NCBI GenBank assembly: GCA_016795285.1
Contig: JAEUIC010000027.1
Location: 1 to 64,000, forward strand
Length of the DNA stretch: 64,000 bases
Source: Planctomycetota bacterium
Lineage (GTDB): Bacteria > Planctomycetota > B15-G4 > SIAN01
Reading direction: 5' to 3'
Shown piece by piece: positions 10,193-18,432 of this stretch (position 1 is the stretch's first letter; each line of letters begins with the position of its first letter). The position numbers and the translations under genes were made by a program. The notes beneath the pieces were generated by a model. It had not been told where the DNA came from. It saw nothing but the letters and a program-made list of their open reading frames with translations, and did no database searches.

Positions 10193-11215
10193 TCAGAAGT
10201 TCCAGCCGACGCCCACGTAGTAGGTGACGTCGTTGCGCTTCTTGCCGGCGGCCGGCGTCGGATCCCAATAGAACTCGACCCACTCCTGCGCGAAGAAGCT
10301 GGCCGAGAAGTTCTGCCGGAAGCCGCCCTTCGTCTTGACCAGGTAGTCGCGCGGGTCGCCGAAGATCTTGAAGAGCTCGGTGTCGTCGAACATCGAGCAG
10401 ACGTCGCTCCACTTGTGGTCGAAGTGGAAGGCCGCGCGCAGCGCCGCCTCGTCGACGGTCGGCGTGGCGTTCGAGTAGTTCTCGGAGAACCACGAGGCGC
10501 CCGCCTCGGCGTTCAGGTTGGTGGTGGGGTTCTCGATGAACTGCCAGCCGAGACCGACGCCGGCGACGAAGCGCAGGTCGAGGGCGGCGATCGCGTTCTT
10601 CTCCGCCGTCATGTTCGCGTACCAGTACGACTTGTCGCCGAAGAAGTAGTCGTACTTGAGGCCGGCGCCGAGACGACGCTCGGAGGTCGAGATCACGCCC
10701 GTCCCCTGGTCCTTCTGGCGGCCGGCGCGGTACCAGCCGGCGAAGGTGAGGCGGTCGATCTCGCCGCGGTTCACGGCGTTGATGTCGACCGCGACGTTCT
10801 GCGTGTAGGTGTTGCCGCGCGTCCAGGTGGCGGCGCCGACCACCGACCCGGTCCACGCCCGCGGCGGCTTGGCCGGCTTGTTGATGGCGGCCGCGTTGAG
10901 CGCAACCGTCTGCGCGCCGACGCCGTCGCCTTCGACGGTGATGTTCCCGCCCGACGCCGCCGCGGCCTTGCCGGTGAAGGTGGCGCCGTTCGGGAGCTCG
11001 ACCGTGATCGGCGCGTCGGTCGAGAGCGTCTCGACCTGCGCGACGTCGATCTTGATCTCGCCGGCGGCATCGGTGGCAAGCGTCACCTTGCCGTCGAGGA
11101 TGCTCACCACCTTGCCGGTGAGCGTGTCGCCATTCTTGAGCTTGACGCTGTCGCCGAACGCCGGGGCCGCGGCGAGCGCGACGATGGCGAAGGCGGAGAG
11201 GACGGTCGAACGCAT
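10193..11215 (-). CDS. DUF481 family outer-membrane protein
   Basis: A 340-residue secreted protein. The start at 11215 gives a clean signal peptide (MRSTVLSAFAIVALAAAPAFG) and has AAGGAGC eight to ten bases upstream. Residues ~22-90 form a small beta module (VKLKNGDTLTGKVVSILDGK, repeated as VELPNGATFTGKA). Residues ~120-340 resemble DUF481/YdiY, the salt-induced outer-membrane protein family, with alternating beta-strand pattern, aromatic girdles (YDYFFGDKSYWYANM, EFYWDP) and a final aromatic residue (VGVGWNF) typical of beta-barrels. The inferred role is an outer-membrane barrel of unknown substrate. The long 5' region (11216-11453) is shared with the divergent RlmN gene and contains structured repeats. 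Confidence 0.82.
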   Translation of the reverse strand: MRSTVLSAFAIVALAAAPAFGDSVKLKNGDTLTGKVVSILDGKVTLATDAAGEIKIDVAQVETLSTDAPITVELPNGATFTGKAAAASGGNITVEGDGVGAQTVALNAAAINKPAKPPRAWTGSVVGAATWTRGNTYTQNVAVDINAVNRGEIDRLTFAGWYRAGRQKDQGTGVISTSERRLGAGLKYDYFFGDKSYWYANMTAEKNAIAALDLRFVAGVGLGWQFIENPTTNLNAEAGASWFSENYSNATPTVDEAALRAAFHFDHKWSDVCSMFDDTELFKIFGDPRDYLVKTKGGFRQNFSASFFAQEWVEFYWDPTPAAGKKRNDVTYYVGVGWNF

Positions 11216-11290
11216 GCTGGGACGCTCCTTGAAGAGCGCAGCGGCGGACGTCGTCTCGGTCCCTTTCCGCGACGGACGGTGCTGCTGCGC

Positions 11291-11332
11291 GACCCTGTTT
11301 CCCGATGGAAAGGTCGGGGTTTCTACTAACCC
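11291..11332 (-). promoter_or_regulatory. two adjacent dyad elements in the DUF481/RlmN divergent region
   Basis: In a lower-GC pocket, GACC-ctg-TTTCC-CGAT-GGAAA-GGTC (11291-11315) is followed immediately by GGGTT-6 nt-AACCC (11317-11332). They lie about 80-120 bp upstream of the DUF481 start, where an operator or 5'-UTR structure would be expected. The arms are short (4-5 bp), so this is a suggestion from symmetry and position only. Confidence 0.3.
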
Positions 11333-11453
11333 GCCCGGGCGGCGGCAAACGCGCCGGACGCGTGGAGGCGCACGTTCGACGATCGATGCGCGGACGATCG
11401 CTGCACGAATCGACCCGCGCGAGCTCCGCGGTCCGACCCTACGATGCCGCGCC

Positions 11454-12557
11454 GTGATCGAGCGAACCGAAGCCTCCGCACGTCCCGCCGAGCCCGCGCC
11501 CGCGAGCGCGCTGCCCGTCGCACTGCCCGAGCTCGACGCGCTGCTGCCGACGGCCAAGGCGCGGCTCGCGCGACGGCTCGTGCTGGAGGGCAAGCGGCCC
11601 GAGCCCGCCGACTTCGCCGCGCGCGCGCTGGCGCTCTCGAAGCCGGAAGCGGCGCGCCTCGCGGCGTGGGAGGAGACGGCGCTCACCACGCGGGTCGCCG
11701 AGCGCGTCCCCTCCGACGACGGCTCGGCGCGCCTCGTGGTGAAGCTGCGCGACGGCGAGCTGATCGAGACGGTGGCGATGCCGGTCGGCGCCGTCTGCGT
11801 CTCGACGCAGGTCGGCTGCGCGGTCGCCTGCCGTTTCTGCGCGAGCGGCATGAACGGCCTGAAGCGCAACCTCGCCGCCGCCGAGATCGTCGAGCAGGTG
11901 ATCCACGCGCGCCGCGAGCGACGCATCGACCGCGTGGTCTACATGGGCATGGGCGAGCCGTCGCACAACCTCGCCAACGTGCTCGAGGCGGTCGCGCTGC
12001 TGAAGAGCAGCGCCGGCATCGGTCCCGCCCGCCAGACCTTCTCCACGGTCGGCTCGGCGAAGGCGTTCGCGGGGCTCTCCGCCGCGCGCGTGAAGCCGTG
12101 CCTCGCCCTCTCGCTCCACTCGGCCGACGACGCGATCCGCCGCGAGCTGCTCCCGAATGCCGCGCCCGAGCCGGTGGCGGAGCTGGTCGCCGGCGCCGCT
12201 CGCTACGCCGCGCTCCAGAAGAAGCCGATCGTCTTCGAGTGGACGCTGCTCGCCGGCGTGAACGATCGCGACGAGGATGTCGCGCAACTCGCGGCGCTCC
12301 TGAAAGGCGTGCGCGGCTACGTCAACTTCATCCGCTGGAACCCGGTCGCCGGGATGCCCTTCACCCCGACCTCGTTCGAGCGCGCGGTGGAGCTGCGCGA
12401 GCAGGTGAAGGCGCACGGCATCCTCGCGACGATCCGCGCCTCGACCGGCCGCGACGTCGATGCCGCGTGCGGTCAGTTGCGCCGCCGCAGCACGATCTCG
12501 ACGCTCGCGACGCCGCCGCGCACCAGCTCGACGGCGACCGGTTCCGACGGGAAGTAG
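11454..12557 (+). CDS. rlmN: RlmN-type radical SAM rRNA/tRNA methyltransferase
   Basis: A 367-residue radical SAM enzyme expected to methylate C2 of A2503 in 23S rRNA (and a tRNA adenosine). The [4Fe-4S] ligands are in CAVACRFC (Cys122, Cys126, Cys129). A conserved cysteine sits seven residues earlier (Cys115 in VCVSTQ), the same spacing as Cys118 to Cys125 of E. coli RlmN. The methyl-carrying cysteine is Cys339 in DVDAACGQL. YMGMGEPSHN is the SAM-binding GxGE-type motif. The start is taken as GTG 11454; no ATG lies in frame between the plausible N-terminus and the upstream stop-free noise. The last 28 codons overlap the convergent gene at 12473 by 85 bp. Confidence 0.9.
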   Translation: MIERTEASARPAEPAPASALPVALPELDALLPTAKARLARRLVLEGKRPEPADFAARALALSKPEAARLAAWEETALTTRVAERVPSDDGSARLVVKLRDGELIETVAMPVGAVCVSTQVGCAVACRFCASGMNGLKRNLAAAEIVEQVIHARRERRIDRVVYMGMGEPSHNLANVLEAVALLKSSAGIGPARQTFSTVGSAKAFAGLSAARVKPCLALSLHSADDAIRRELLPNAAPEPVAELVAGAARYAALQKKPIVFEWTLLAGVNDRDEDVAQLAALLKGVRGYVNFIRWNPVAGMPFTPTSFERAVELREQVKAHGILATIRASTGRDVDAACGQLRRRSTISTLATPPRTSSTATGSDGK

Positions 12558-14287
12558 CCGTCGATCTCCGCCGCGCGCAGCTGCGCCGGCCCTTCGCCAT
12601 CGAGCAGCAGGCGGATCGACGGGTCGCGGTAGCCGCTCGGCGAGAGCACGCCGACCTGCGCGATCGATCCGCGCGAGCCGCTCGCCTCGAAGCGGTGGTG
12701 CCACTCCCACGGCACCGCCGCTTCGCCCTCGAGCAGCGTGACGTCGACCGCCGCGGCCTCGCGCGCCACGAGCTCGATCGCGTTCGCACCGGGTGCGAGC
12801 GCGTGGCGACTGCGGAACAGGTTCAACTCGGCCGGCTCGCGCGCAACGGTGAGTTCGATCTCGCCTACGGGAGCGCGGAACGCGACGCGCCCGTCCCGAT
12901 CGCTGAGCACGGTCGGGAAGGCGGACTCCTCCCGCGCGCGGCTGTCGTGGACGCCCCGCCACCGCACGCACGCGCCTGGCAGCGGAGAGCCGGCGAGGTC
13001 GCGCACTTGCACCATCACGTCGGCGGGCGGCGGCACTTGCAGCTCGAGCTCGCGGTCGGGGAAGTCGGGGACCACGAACGCCAGCGCGAACGGCCACTCC
13101 TCGAAGGTCGCCGCCGCCTCGCCCGGCCGCCACTCGCCCGCATCGAAGCGCAGCACGCCCGGCTCGTCGCCGGGAACGAGGTCGATCGGCCGTTCGCCGC
13201 CGATCCCCAACGCGGCCGCAGACGGCTCGGTCGAGCGCAGCGTGAACGTCGTCGGCAGCGGCGGCGACCCCGGCGCGAGCCAACCGCGATCGACGACGAG
13301 GCGCCCCGCCAGCGCGACGTTCGGCCGCCGGGTGGGCTCGGCATAGGGAACGACGGCGCGCGCCTCGCGGTCGCGATCGATCCGCGCGTCGCCGACGCCG
13401 ACCCACGCGCGCTCGCGCCGATCGGTGGTCATCACCGCGATCCGCCAGTCCCCCTCGCGCAGCCCGTCGAACCGCACGCGCCCATCGCCGTCGACGTCGG
13501 CCTGCCGATCGGCGCTCATCTGCGGCAGCAGCTCCTCCGGCCGAGCGAGCAGCGCCGCGTTGCCGCCGTAGCGGCGCAGCCAGCCGATCGCCGCGCGCTG
13601 CCGCTCGATCCAGTGGGTGCCGGCGATCGCTTCGGTCCCCTCGACGTTGCGCAGCATCCACTCGAGCCGCGCGATCGCGCGCTCCCGCTCGAAGAGGCGG
13701 ACCGCAAGGTGACGCCCCTCGGGGACGTCGACCACCTGCACCACCAGCGAGCCGGCCGGCCGCAGCGCGACGCGCCGCTCGCCACCGCGCGACCAGTCGA
13801 TGCGCAGCGTCTCGCTCTCGTAGCCGGCGACCTTCACCGTGAGCTCGCCGAGCCGCGCCGTCGCGGCGGGCGGGTCGAGCCGCACCGGCGAGTCTCCGGC
13901 CGCGAGCGGCGCCGCCTCGCGCTCGGGACCCGCGAAGGGGCCGCTCCCCTCCGAACGATGGTCGACCGCCACGCCGCGCAGCGGGCGCCCATCGTCGAAG
14001 TCGACGACGGTCAGCAGCAACGCCTTCCGAGGGAGCGCCACCTCCGATTCCGGCAGCGCTGACGTCGGCGAGGCGGCTGGCGCCTCGACCTCGCGTTGCG
14101 CCTCGGGCTCGGCCACGGGCGCCGCGCTCGCCGGCGCCGCTGCCGTCGCGCCTGCCGGCGTCGACGCGCGGTCGGGCCACTCGAGACGCGGCCGCGTGCT
14201 CCACCACGCGATCGCCGCTGCGCCGATCGCCAGCAGCAGCAGCGCCGCCGCTGCGATCAGCGCGCGAGAGCGCTGCCGCGCGCTCAT
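12473..14287 (-). CDS. membrane-anchored CpReg-family protein
   Basis: A 604-residue protein of unknown function. Its ATG (14287) overlaps the stop of the upstream esterase gene (ATGA), so it is translationally coupled to it. An N-terminal hydrophobic segment (about residues 9-29, ALIAAAALLLLAIGAAAIAW) is followed by an Ala/Pro linker and beta-rich domains. It is clearly homologous to the gene at 16524: the block ALRPAGSLVVQV..VPEG matches ALRPAGALHVEV..APPE, and both continue with TxWI and LxxGRW/EGDWRIA segments. CpReg motifs VQVRDLAGSPLPGACVRW and VLSDRDGRVAFRAP are near residues 410-450. It is probably a periplasmic or surface protein. The 3' end overlaps rlmN by 85 bp. Confidence 0.78.
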   Translation of the reverse strand: MSARQRSRALIAAAALLLLAIGAAAIAWWSTRPRLEWPDRASTPAGATAAAPASAAPVAEPEAQREVEAPAASPTSALPESEVALPRKALLLTVVDFDDGRPLRGVAVDHRSEGSGPFAGPEREAAPLAAGDSPVRLDPPAATARLGELTVKVAGYESETLRIDWSRGGERRVALRPAGSLVVQVVDVPEGRHLAVRLFERERAIARLEWMLRNVEGTEAIAGTHWIERQRAAIGWLRRYGGNAALLARPEELLPQMSADRQADVDGDGRVRFDGLREGDWRIAVMTTDRRERAWVGVGDARIDRDREARAVVPYAEPTRRPNVALAGRLVVDRGWLAPGSPPLPTTFTLRSTEPSAAALGIGGERPIDLVPGDEPGVLRFDAGEWRPGEAAATFEEWPFALAFVVPDFPDRELELQVPPPADVMVQVRDLAGSPLPGACVRWRGVHDSRAREESAFPTVLSDRDGRVAFRAPVGEIELTVAREPAELNLFRSRHALAPGANAIELVAREAAAVDVTLLEGEAAVPWEWHHRFEASGSRGSIAQVGVLSPSGYRDPSIRLLLDGEGPAQLRAAEIDGYFPSEPVAVELVRGGVASVEIVLRRRN

Positions 14288-16395
14288 CGGATCGGCAGCG
14301 ACTCGAAGGCGAGCGCCCCGACGCCGCGCGCGGTCGCGAGCCACGGGCCGTCGAACGGATGGCCCTGGTAACTGAGGGCGGGAACCTGCAGCGGCGCGGC
14401 GAAGGTGAGCGTCACGACGTTGCCGGCGACGCTGCCGGCGATGGCGCGCTGCCGATCGCCCGCCACGAAGTCGCGCTCGGCGCCGGGATCGAGCCGCAGC
14501 ACGTCGTCGGGATCGCGGAAGGTGATCGCCACCTGCGTGCGCGTCGCGTCGGTGAAGCGCGCGGAGGCGGGGTTCGGCGGATCGATCTCGCGCGTGTCGA
14601 GCGCGCCGTGGAAGTCGCGCCGCACCAGGCGCGCGAGCTTCTCGCCGAGGTCGCGGTAGCCGACGTACTGGTAGTGGCAGCCGTCGTGCGCCGGCACGCC
14701 GTTCGACGCCATCACCGTCGTGTCGGCGGAGAGATCGGGCAGCAGCCGCTGCAGCTCCTTCAGCTGCGCGCCGCCGCTGCCGCAGTCGTTGCGGATCTGC
14801 ACCACGTAGACGCGCTCGAGCGCGGGGAAGTCCTTCGCCCAATCGGCGCGCAGGTTGATCCACCCCTGGTACCACGAGTTGGCGCTCCACGCGTCCGACT
14901 CGCCTTGGTACCAGAGCAGCGCGCGGAACTTCTCCGCGGCGCCCGCCTCCTCCATGCGGCGCAGCAGCCGGCCGTAGATGGTCGACGGATCCTGGTGGAC
15001 GACGTCGTTCCTCTGGTGCTGCCAGACCGAGGTGCCGCCGACCGCGCCGTTGATCAGCGCGATGGGGAGCTGCTCGTGGTGGACGAGGAACTCGCCCATG
15101 CGCAGTGCCCACTGCCCGACGTCGGCGTGGCCGAAGAAGCCCTGGCCATCGGCGACGTCCCAGTGGAAGTCGAAGTCGCTGCCGCCCCAGATCGAGCTCG
15201 ACCCGAAGCTGCGCACCCAGCGGCTCTGCGAGCCGTTGGCGAGCCCCTCGCCCCAGTAGTCCGACGCCTGCGCGTTGCTCTGGCCGTGGATCACGTAGAG
15301 GTCGCCGACCGTCACCGCCGGCACTGCCGCGACGAGGTGACGCCGCCCGCCGCCCTCGACGAAGAGCTCGAGGTCGTGGTCGTGGAGCCCGGCGTAGAGC
15401 GTCGGATCGAAGAGGAAGCCGGCGTGGCCGTTCGCGCCGTAGCTCAGCCGATGCGTGCGTGCGAGCCACGGCGCGCCGTCGCGCGCGATCTCGAGCGTCA
15501 CTGTGTCGAAGCCGGGCGAGAGCACTTGGCCGCGAAGGTCGAGCGCCGCGGTGTAGGAGTCGTCGCGCTGGAGGAGCTGCCCCGGCCGCGGCAGCGCGGC
15601 GAACTCGACCGCCGGCACCGCGCGATCGAAGTAGCGGCGCTGCAGGTCGGCGTGCAGTTGCGCGAGCTCGCCGACGCCGAGTTCGTGGTCCCACACCGAC
15701 ACCTCGGCGATGCGCCCGACCAGGAAGTTGCCCCACGCGAAGGCGCCGAGCTGCAGCGACGGATCCCAGTTGCCCGCCGCGCCGGTCGTGCGACCGACCA
15801 GCTGACCGTCGAGGTAGAGCGAGGCGCGACCGGTCACCGCCTCGTAGCTCGCCACCAGGACGAACGGCACGCCGGCGGTCACCGCGACGCTCGACTGCAC
15901 GACGTCGCCCGTGTGGTAGAGCCGCGCGTAGGGCGAGGCCGCGAACCAGAGCGCGTGGTGCGACTGGCTCGAGACCACGTTGTTCACCGCGCCAAGCGTG
16001 TCGAGCTGCGCCACCACCGCCTTCGTGTAGCTCCCGGTCGGCACGCCGCTGCCCTGCATCCAGTCGTTGCCATCGAACTGCAGCGCCGGCTTGCCGCCGA
16101 TCCCGGCCGCCAGCCACTCGGGCTGCGACTCGCCGTCGCCGCTGCCGGTGACGGCGTGGCCGTGGCCGCTCGCGTCGGCCCACTGCTGCACGAGGTTCGT
16201 GAAGCCGTGCGCGACGCCGCGATCGGCGCGCAGCCAGACCACGCGTCCCGCCGCCGGTCCGCCCTCGAGCACGCCGGTCTGCGCGCGGCCGACGGCGGGG
16301 AGCAGCGCCACCGCCGCGAGCGACGCCCACGCGACCGCGGTCGGCGCGAGGCGGCGCGAGTGGGAGCGAGGCGAGCGAGCGAACGCAGCGTGCAT
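14284..16395 (-). CDS. secreted LamG/SASA-domain esterase (sialate O-acetylesterase-like)
   Basis: A 703-residue secreted protein. The ATG at 16395 is chosen because GGGAGCT lies just upstream; it yields a long basic signal peptide ending near VGRAQTG. Residues ~50-240 form a LamG/concanavalin-like domain (VVWLRADRGV..., WADASGHGHA, LYLDGQLVGRTTGAAGNWDP), common in carbohydrate binding. From ~residue 360 there is a SASA/CE6-type SGNH esterase: VIHGQSNAQ (nucleophile Ser ~372), GGTSVWQ, LLWYQGESDA and VPAHDGCHYQYVGY (Asp/His ~570). It should deacetylate or otherwise de-esterify glycans outside the cytoplasm. It is the middle gene of a three-gene unit flanked by two related CpReg proteins. Confidence 0.85.
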   Translation of the reverse strand: MHAAFARSPRSHSRRLAPTAVAWASLAAVALLPAVGRAQTGVLEGGPAAGRVVWLRADRGVAHGFTNLVQQWADASGHGHAVTGSGDGESQPEWLAAGIGGKPALQFDGNDWMQGSGVPTGSYTKAVVAQLDTLGAVNNVVSSQSHHALWFAASPYARLYHTGDVVQSSVAVTAGVPFVLVASYEAVTGRASLYLDGQLVGRTTGAAGNWDPSLQLGAFAWGNFLVGRIAEVSVWDHELGVGELAQLHADLQRRYFDRAVPAVEFAALPRPGQLLQRDDSYTAALDLRGQVLSPGFDTVTLEIARDGAPWLARTHRLSYGANGHAGFLFDPTLYAGLHDHDLELFVEGGGRRHLVAAVPAVTVGDLYVIHGQSNAQASDYWGEGLANGSQSRWVRSFGSSSIWGGSDFDFHWDVADGQGFFGHADVGQWALRMGEFLVHHEQLPIALINGAVGGTSVWQHQRNDVVHQDPSTIYGRLLRRMEEAGAAEKFRALLWYQGESDAWSANSWYQGWINLRADWAKDFPALERVYVVQIRNDCGSGGAQLKELQRLLPDLSADTTVMASNGVPAHDGCHYQYVGYRDLGEKLARLVRRDFHGALDTREIDPPNPASARFTDATRTQVAITFRDPDDVLRLDPGAERDFVAGDRQRAIAGSVAGNVVTLTFAAPLQVPALSYQGHPFDGPWLATARGVGALAFESLPIR

Positions 16396-16523
16396 GAAGA
16401 GCTCCCGCGAGATCGAGCGCGCCATGATCGGGGCAACGCGCGCGAGCGCAAGCCACGAGCGCGTCACGCGCCACGGGCCGGGCACCGCAGGCCGGTCGCG
16501 CCTCGCCTCGGAGTGCCGCTCGA

Positions 16524-18359
16524 TCAGCGACGGCGCGGCAGCGGCAGCTCGACAGCGATCGATTCGCCGCGCCGCAACTCGATCGACAGAGGCCCCGCCG
16601 CCTCGTAGCCCGGGACGCCGGTGACCGTCAGCTCGAAGCGCCCCTCGCCTTCGAAGCTCGCGCGCAGCGCGCCGTCGTCGCTCGTCTCGGCGCGATCGAC
16701 GGGGGCGACGTCGCGGCCGCCCTGACGAACCTGCAGCCGGAAGGGCGACTGCCACGGGAGCAGCGCGTCGCCGTCGCGCAGGACGAGCTCGAGGAGCGCC
16801 AGCGTGTCGATCGGCAGCTCGATCACGTTGCGGCCCGGCGCCACGAACTGGCGCAGCGGCGCGAAGGGCGCCACCGGCGGCGGGAGCGGGTAGCCGAAGT
16901 CTCCGGCACGGGGGGAGTCGCCGCGCAGTTCGATCCAGCCGCTCGGCATGCGGAATGGCAGCGTCGCGTCTTCGTAGGTCCCGCTCATGAAGAGCGGCGC
17001 GAAGAAGGGGCGTCCCGTCGATCCCGCGCTCTCGACGCGGCTCGCGACCGCGACGGCGATCGAGTGGTCGGGCGGCCCCTCGCGCCCGATCGCGCGCACC
17101 TCGACTTCGGCGGGCGCGGCGATCTCCAAGCGGAAGTCGGTCTCGCCCTGCGGCGGCACTTGCAGCGTCGTGCGGTAGCGCGACTTCCAGCCGAGGAACT
17201 CGACCGACAGCGCGCCCGGCACCGCCGACCGCGCATCGAAGCGCCGCTCCTCGGGACGCTCGCCGGGAGTCAGCAGCACGTCCCAGTCGGTCGGCTCGTC
17301 GGCGAGGCCGACGTGGGGCCGCTGGCGGAGACGCATCCCGATCGGCAACGCGAAGTTCGGCGACGTCGCGGCCGCCTCGAGCCACGCGCGATCGAAGACG
17401 AGGGTGCCGGCGAACGGGACGCTCGAAGGAAGCGTGGGCGGCCGGTAGTCGAGGACGACGCTCCCGTCGCCACCCGCCGGCACCTCCGCCTCCGCGAAGG
17501 CGACTTGCGCGTCCGCCGGCAGCGACAAGTCGAACAGCGCGACCGTCCAGCGTCCCGTCGCGAGCGCGTCGACCGTGGCGGTCGCGCCGAACAACGGCAG
17601 CCGCCGCTCCGGCTCGCGCGCGATCCACGCGGTGCCGGGGGTGGCGTCGAGCGGGCCGAGGCCGTCGTCGCGGCCGTCGCTCTCTTGTTGCTGCAGGGCG
17701 GCCGACTCATGCAGGCGCAAGCGCAGCTGCGCCTCTGGCGGCGCGCCGCGCACCTCGACGTGCAGCGCGCCGGCCGGCCGCAGCGCGATCTGCCACTCGC
17801 CGCCGCCGCGCCAGTCGACGCGCCGCTCGGTCGCCTCATGGTCGGGGGCGGCGACGACGACGCGCCCGAGGAGCTGCGCGCCGCGCGGTGGAACGACCTG
17901 GAGCGGCGAATCGCCGTGCGCCAGGAACGGCGCTTCCGACAGCAACGGCTCGAACGGACGGCCGAGCGCGTCGAGCCAGGGTTCGCACGCCCCGGCCACC
18001 GTTTCGCTCACCGTGACCCCGCGCAACGCCTCCCCGCTCTCGGCATCGATCACGCGCAGGGTGAACGGCCGCGGCGAGCTCGACCCGCTCCCGAACTCGT
18101 CGGCGTCCTCCGCGCCTTCCTCGGCCGCAGGCGGCACTGCGGCACGGTCGCGCTGCGCCTCGATCGCGGCACCTTCGTCGGGCGAGTCGCCTCGCGAGCG
18201 GCCGGCCTCGTCGCGACTCGTCGCGACCGTCGGCTCGCCGCGCCCCGCCCCTCGCCTGTCGCCCACGCGCCCGAACCAGCCGCGCTGGACCGCCGCCCAG
18301 CCGGCGAGCGAAGCGCCGAGCAGGAGGGCGGCAAGCAGGCGGATCGCGCGGCGACTCAT
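16524..18359 (-). CDS. membrane-anchored CpReg-family protein
   Basis: A 611-residue protein of unknown function, first gene of the CpReg-esterase-CpReg unit. The ATG at 18359 begins MSRRAIRLLAALLLGASLAGWAA, an N-terminal anchor or signal. A charged linker (rich in Arg, Glu and Asp) reaches about residue 85, then PFTLRVIDAESGEALRGVTVSE starts the first CpReg domain. The remaining ~500 residues are beta-rich, with a segment paralogous to the 12473 gene. It has an intact C-terminus and no catalytic motif. Only 73 bp separate its start from the divergent GH57 gene, so their promoters overlap. The spacing to the esterase gene is 128 bp. Confidence 0.78.
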   Translation of the reverse strand: MSRRAIRLLAALLLGASLAGWAAVQRGWFGRVGDRRGAGRGEPTVATSRDEAGRSRGDSPDEGAAIEAQRDRAAVPPAAEEGAEDADEFGSGSSSPRPFTLRVIDAESGEALRGVTVSETVAGACEPWLDALGRPFEPLLSEAPFLAHGDSPLQVVPPRGAQLLGRVVVAAPDHEATERRVDWRGGGEWQIALRPAGALHVEVRGAPPEAQLRLRLHESAALQQQESDGRDDGLGPLDATPGTAWIAREPERRLPLFGATATVDALATGRWTVALFDLSLPADAQVAFAEAEVPAGGDGSVVLDYRPPTLPSSVPFAGTLVFDRAWLEAAATSPNFALPIGMRLRQRPHVGLADEPTDWDVLLTPGERPEERRFDARSAVPGALSVEFLGWKSRYRTTLQVPPQGETDFRLEIAAPAEVEVRAIGREGPPDHSIAVAVASRVESAGSTGRPFFAPLFMSGTYEDATLPFRMPSGWIELRGDSPRAGDFGYPLPPPVAPFAPLRQFVAPGRNVIELPIDTLALLELVLRDGDALLPWQSPFRLQVRQGGRDVAPVDRAETSDDGALRASFEGEGRFELTVTGVPGYEAAGPLSIELRRGESIAVELPLPRRR

Positions 18360-18432
18360 CGGGACTCCAGGCAGCGGCGGAGAGGCTACGCCCGCTACCA
18401 TCGCCACGCCACGCGGCCCGCATGAGAGCCCG

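Noticed and set aside
11444..14062. 872-codon plus-strand frame across rlmN and the CpReg gene
   Set aside because: It is out of frame with the RlmN motifs and antisense to the CpReg motifs; no features of its own.
16396..16425. Upstream ATG (16425) as start of the LamG/SASA esterase
   Set aside because: It has a poor ribosome site, whereas ATG 16395 has GGGAGCT close upstream and already gives a complete signal peptide.
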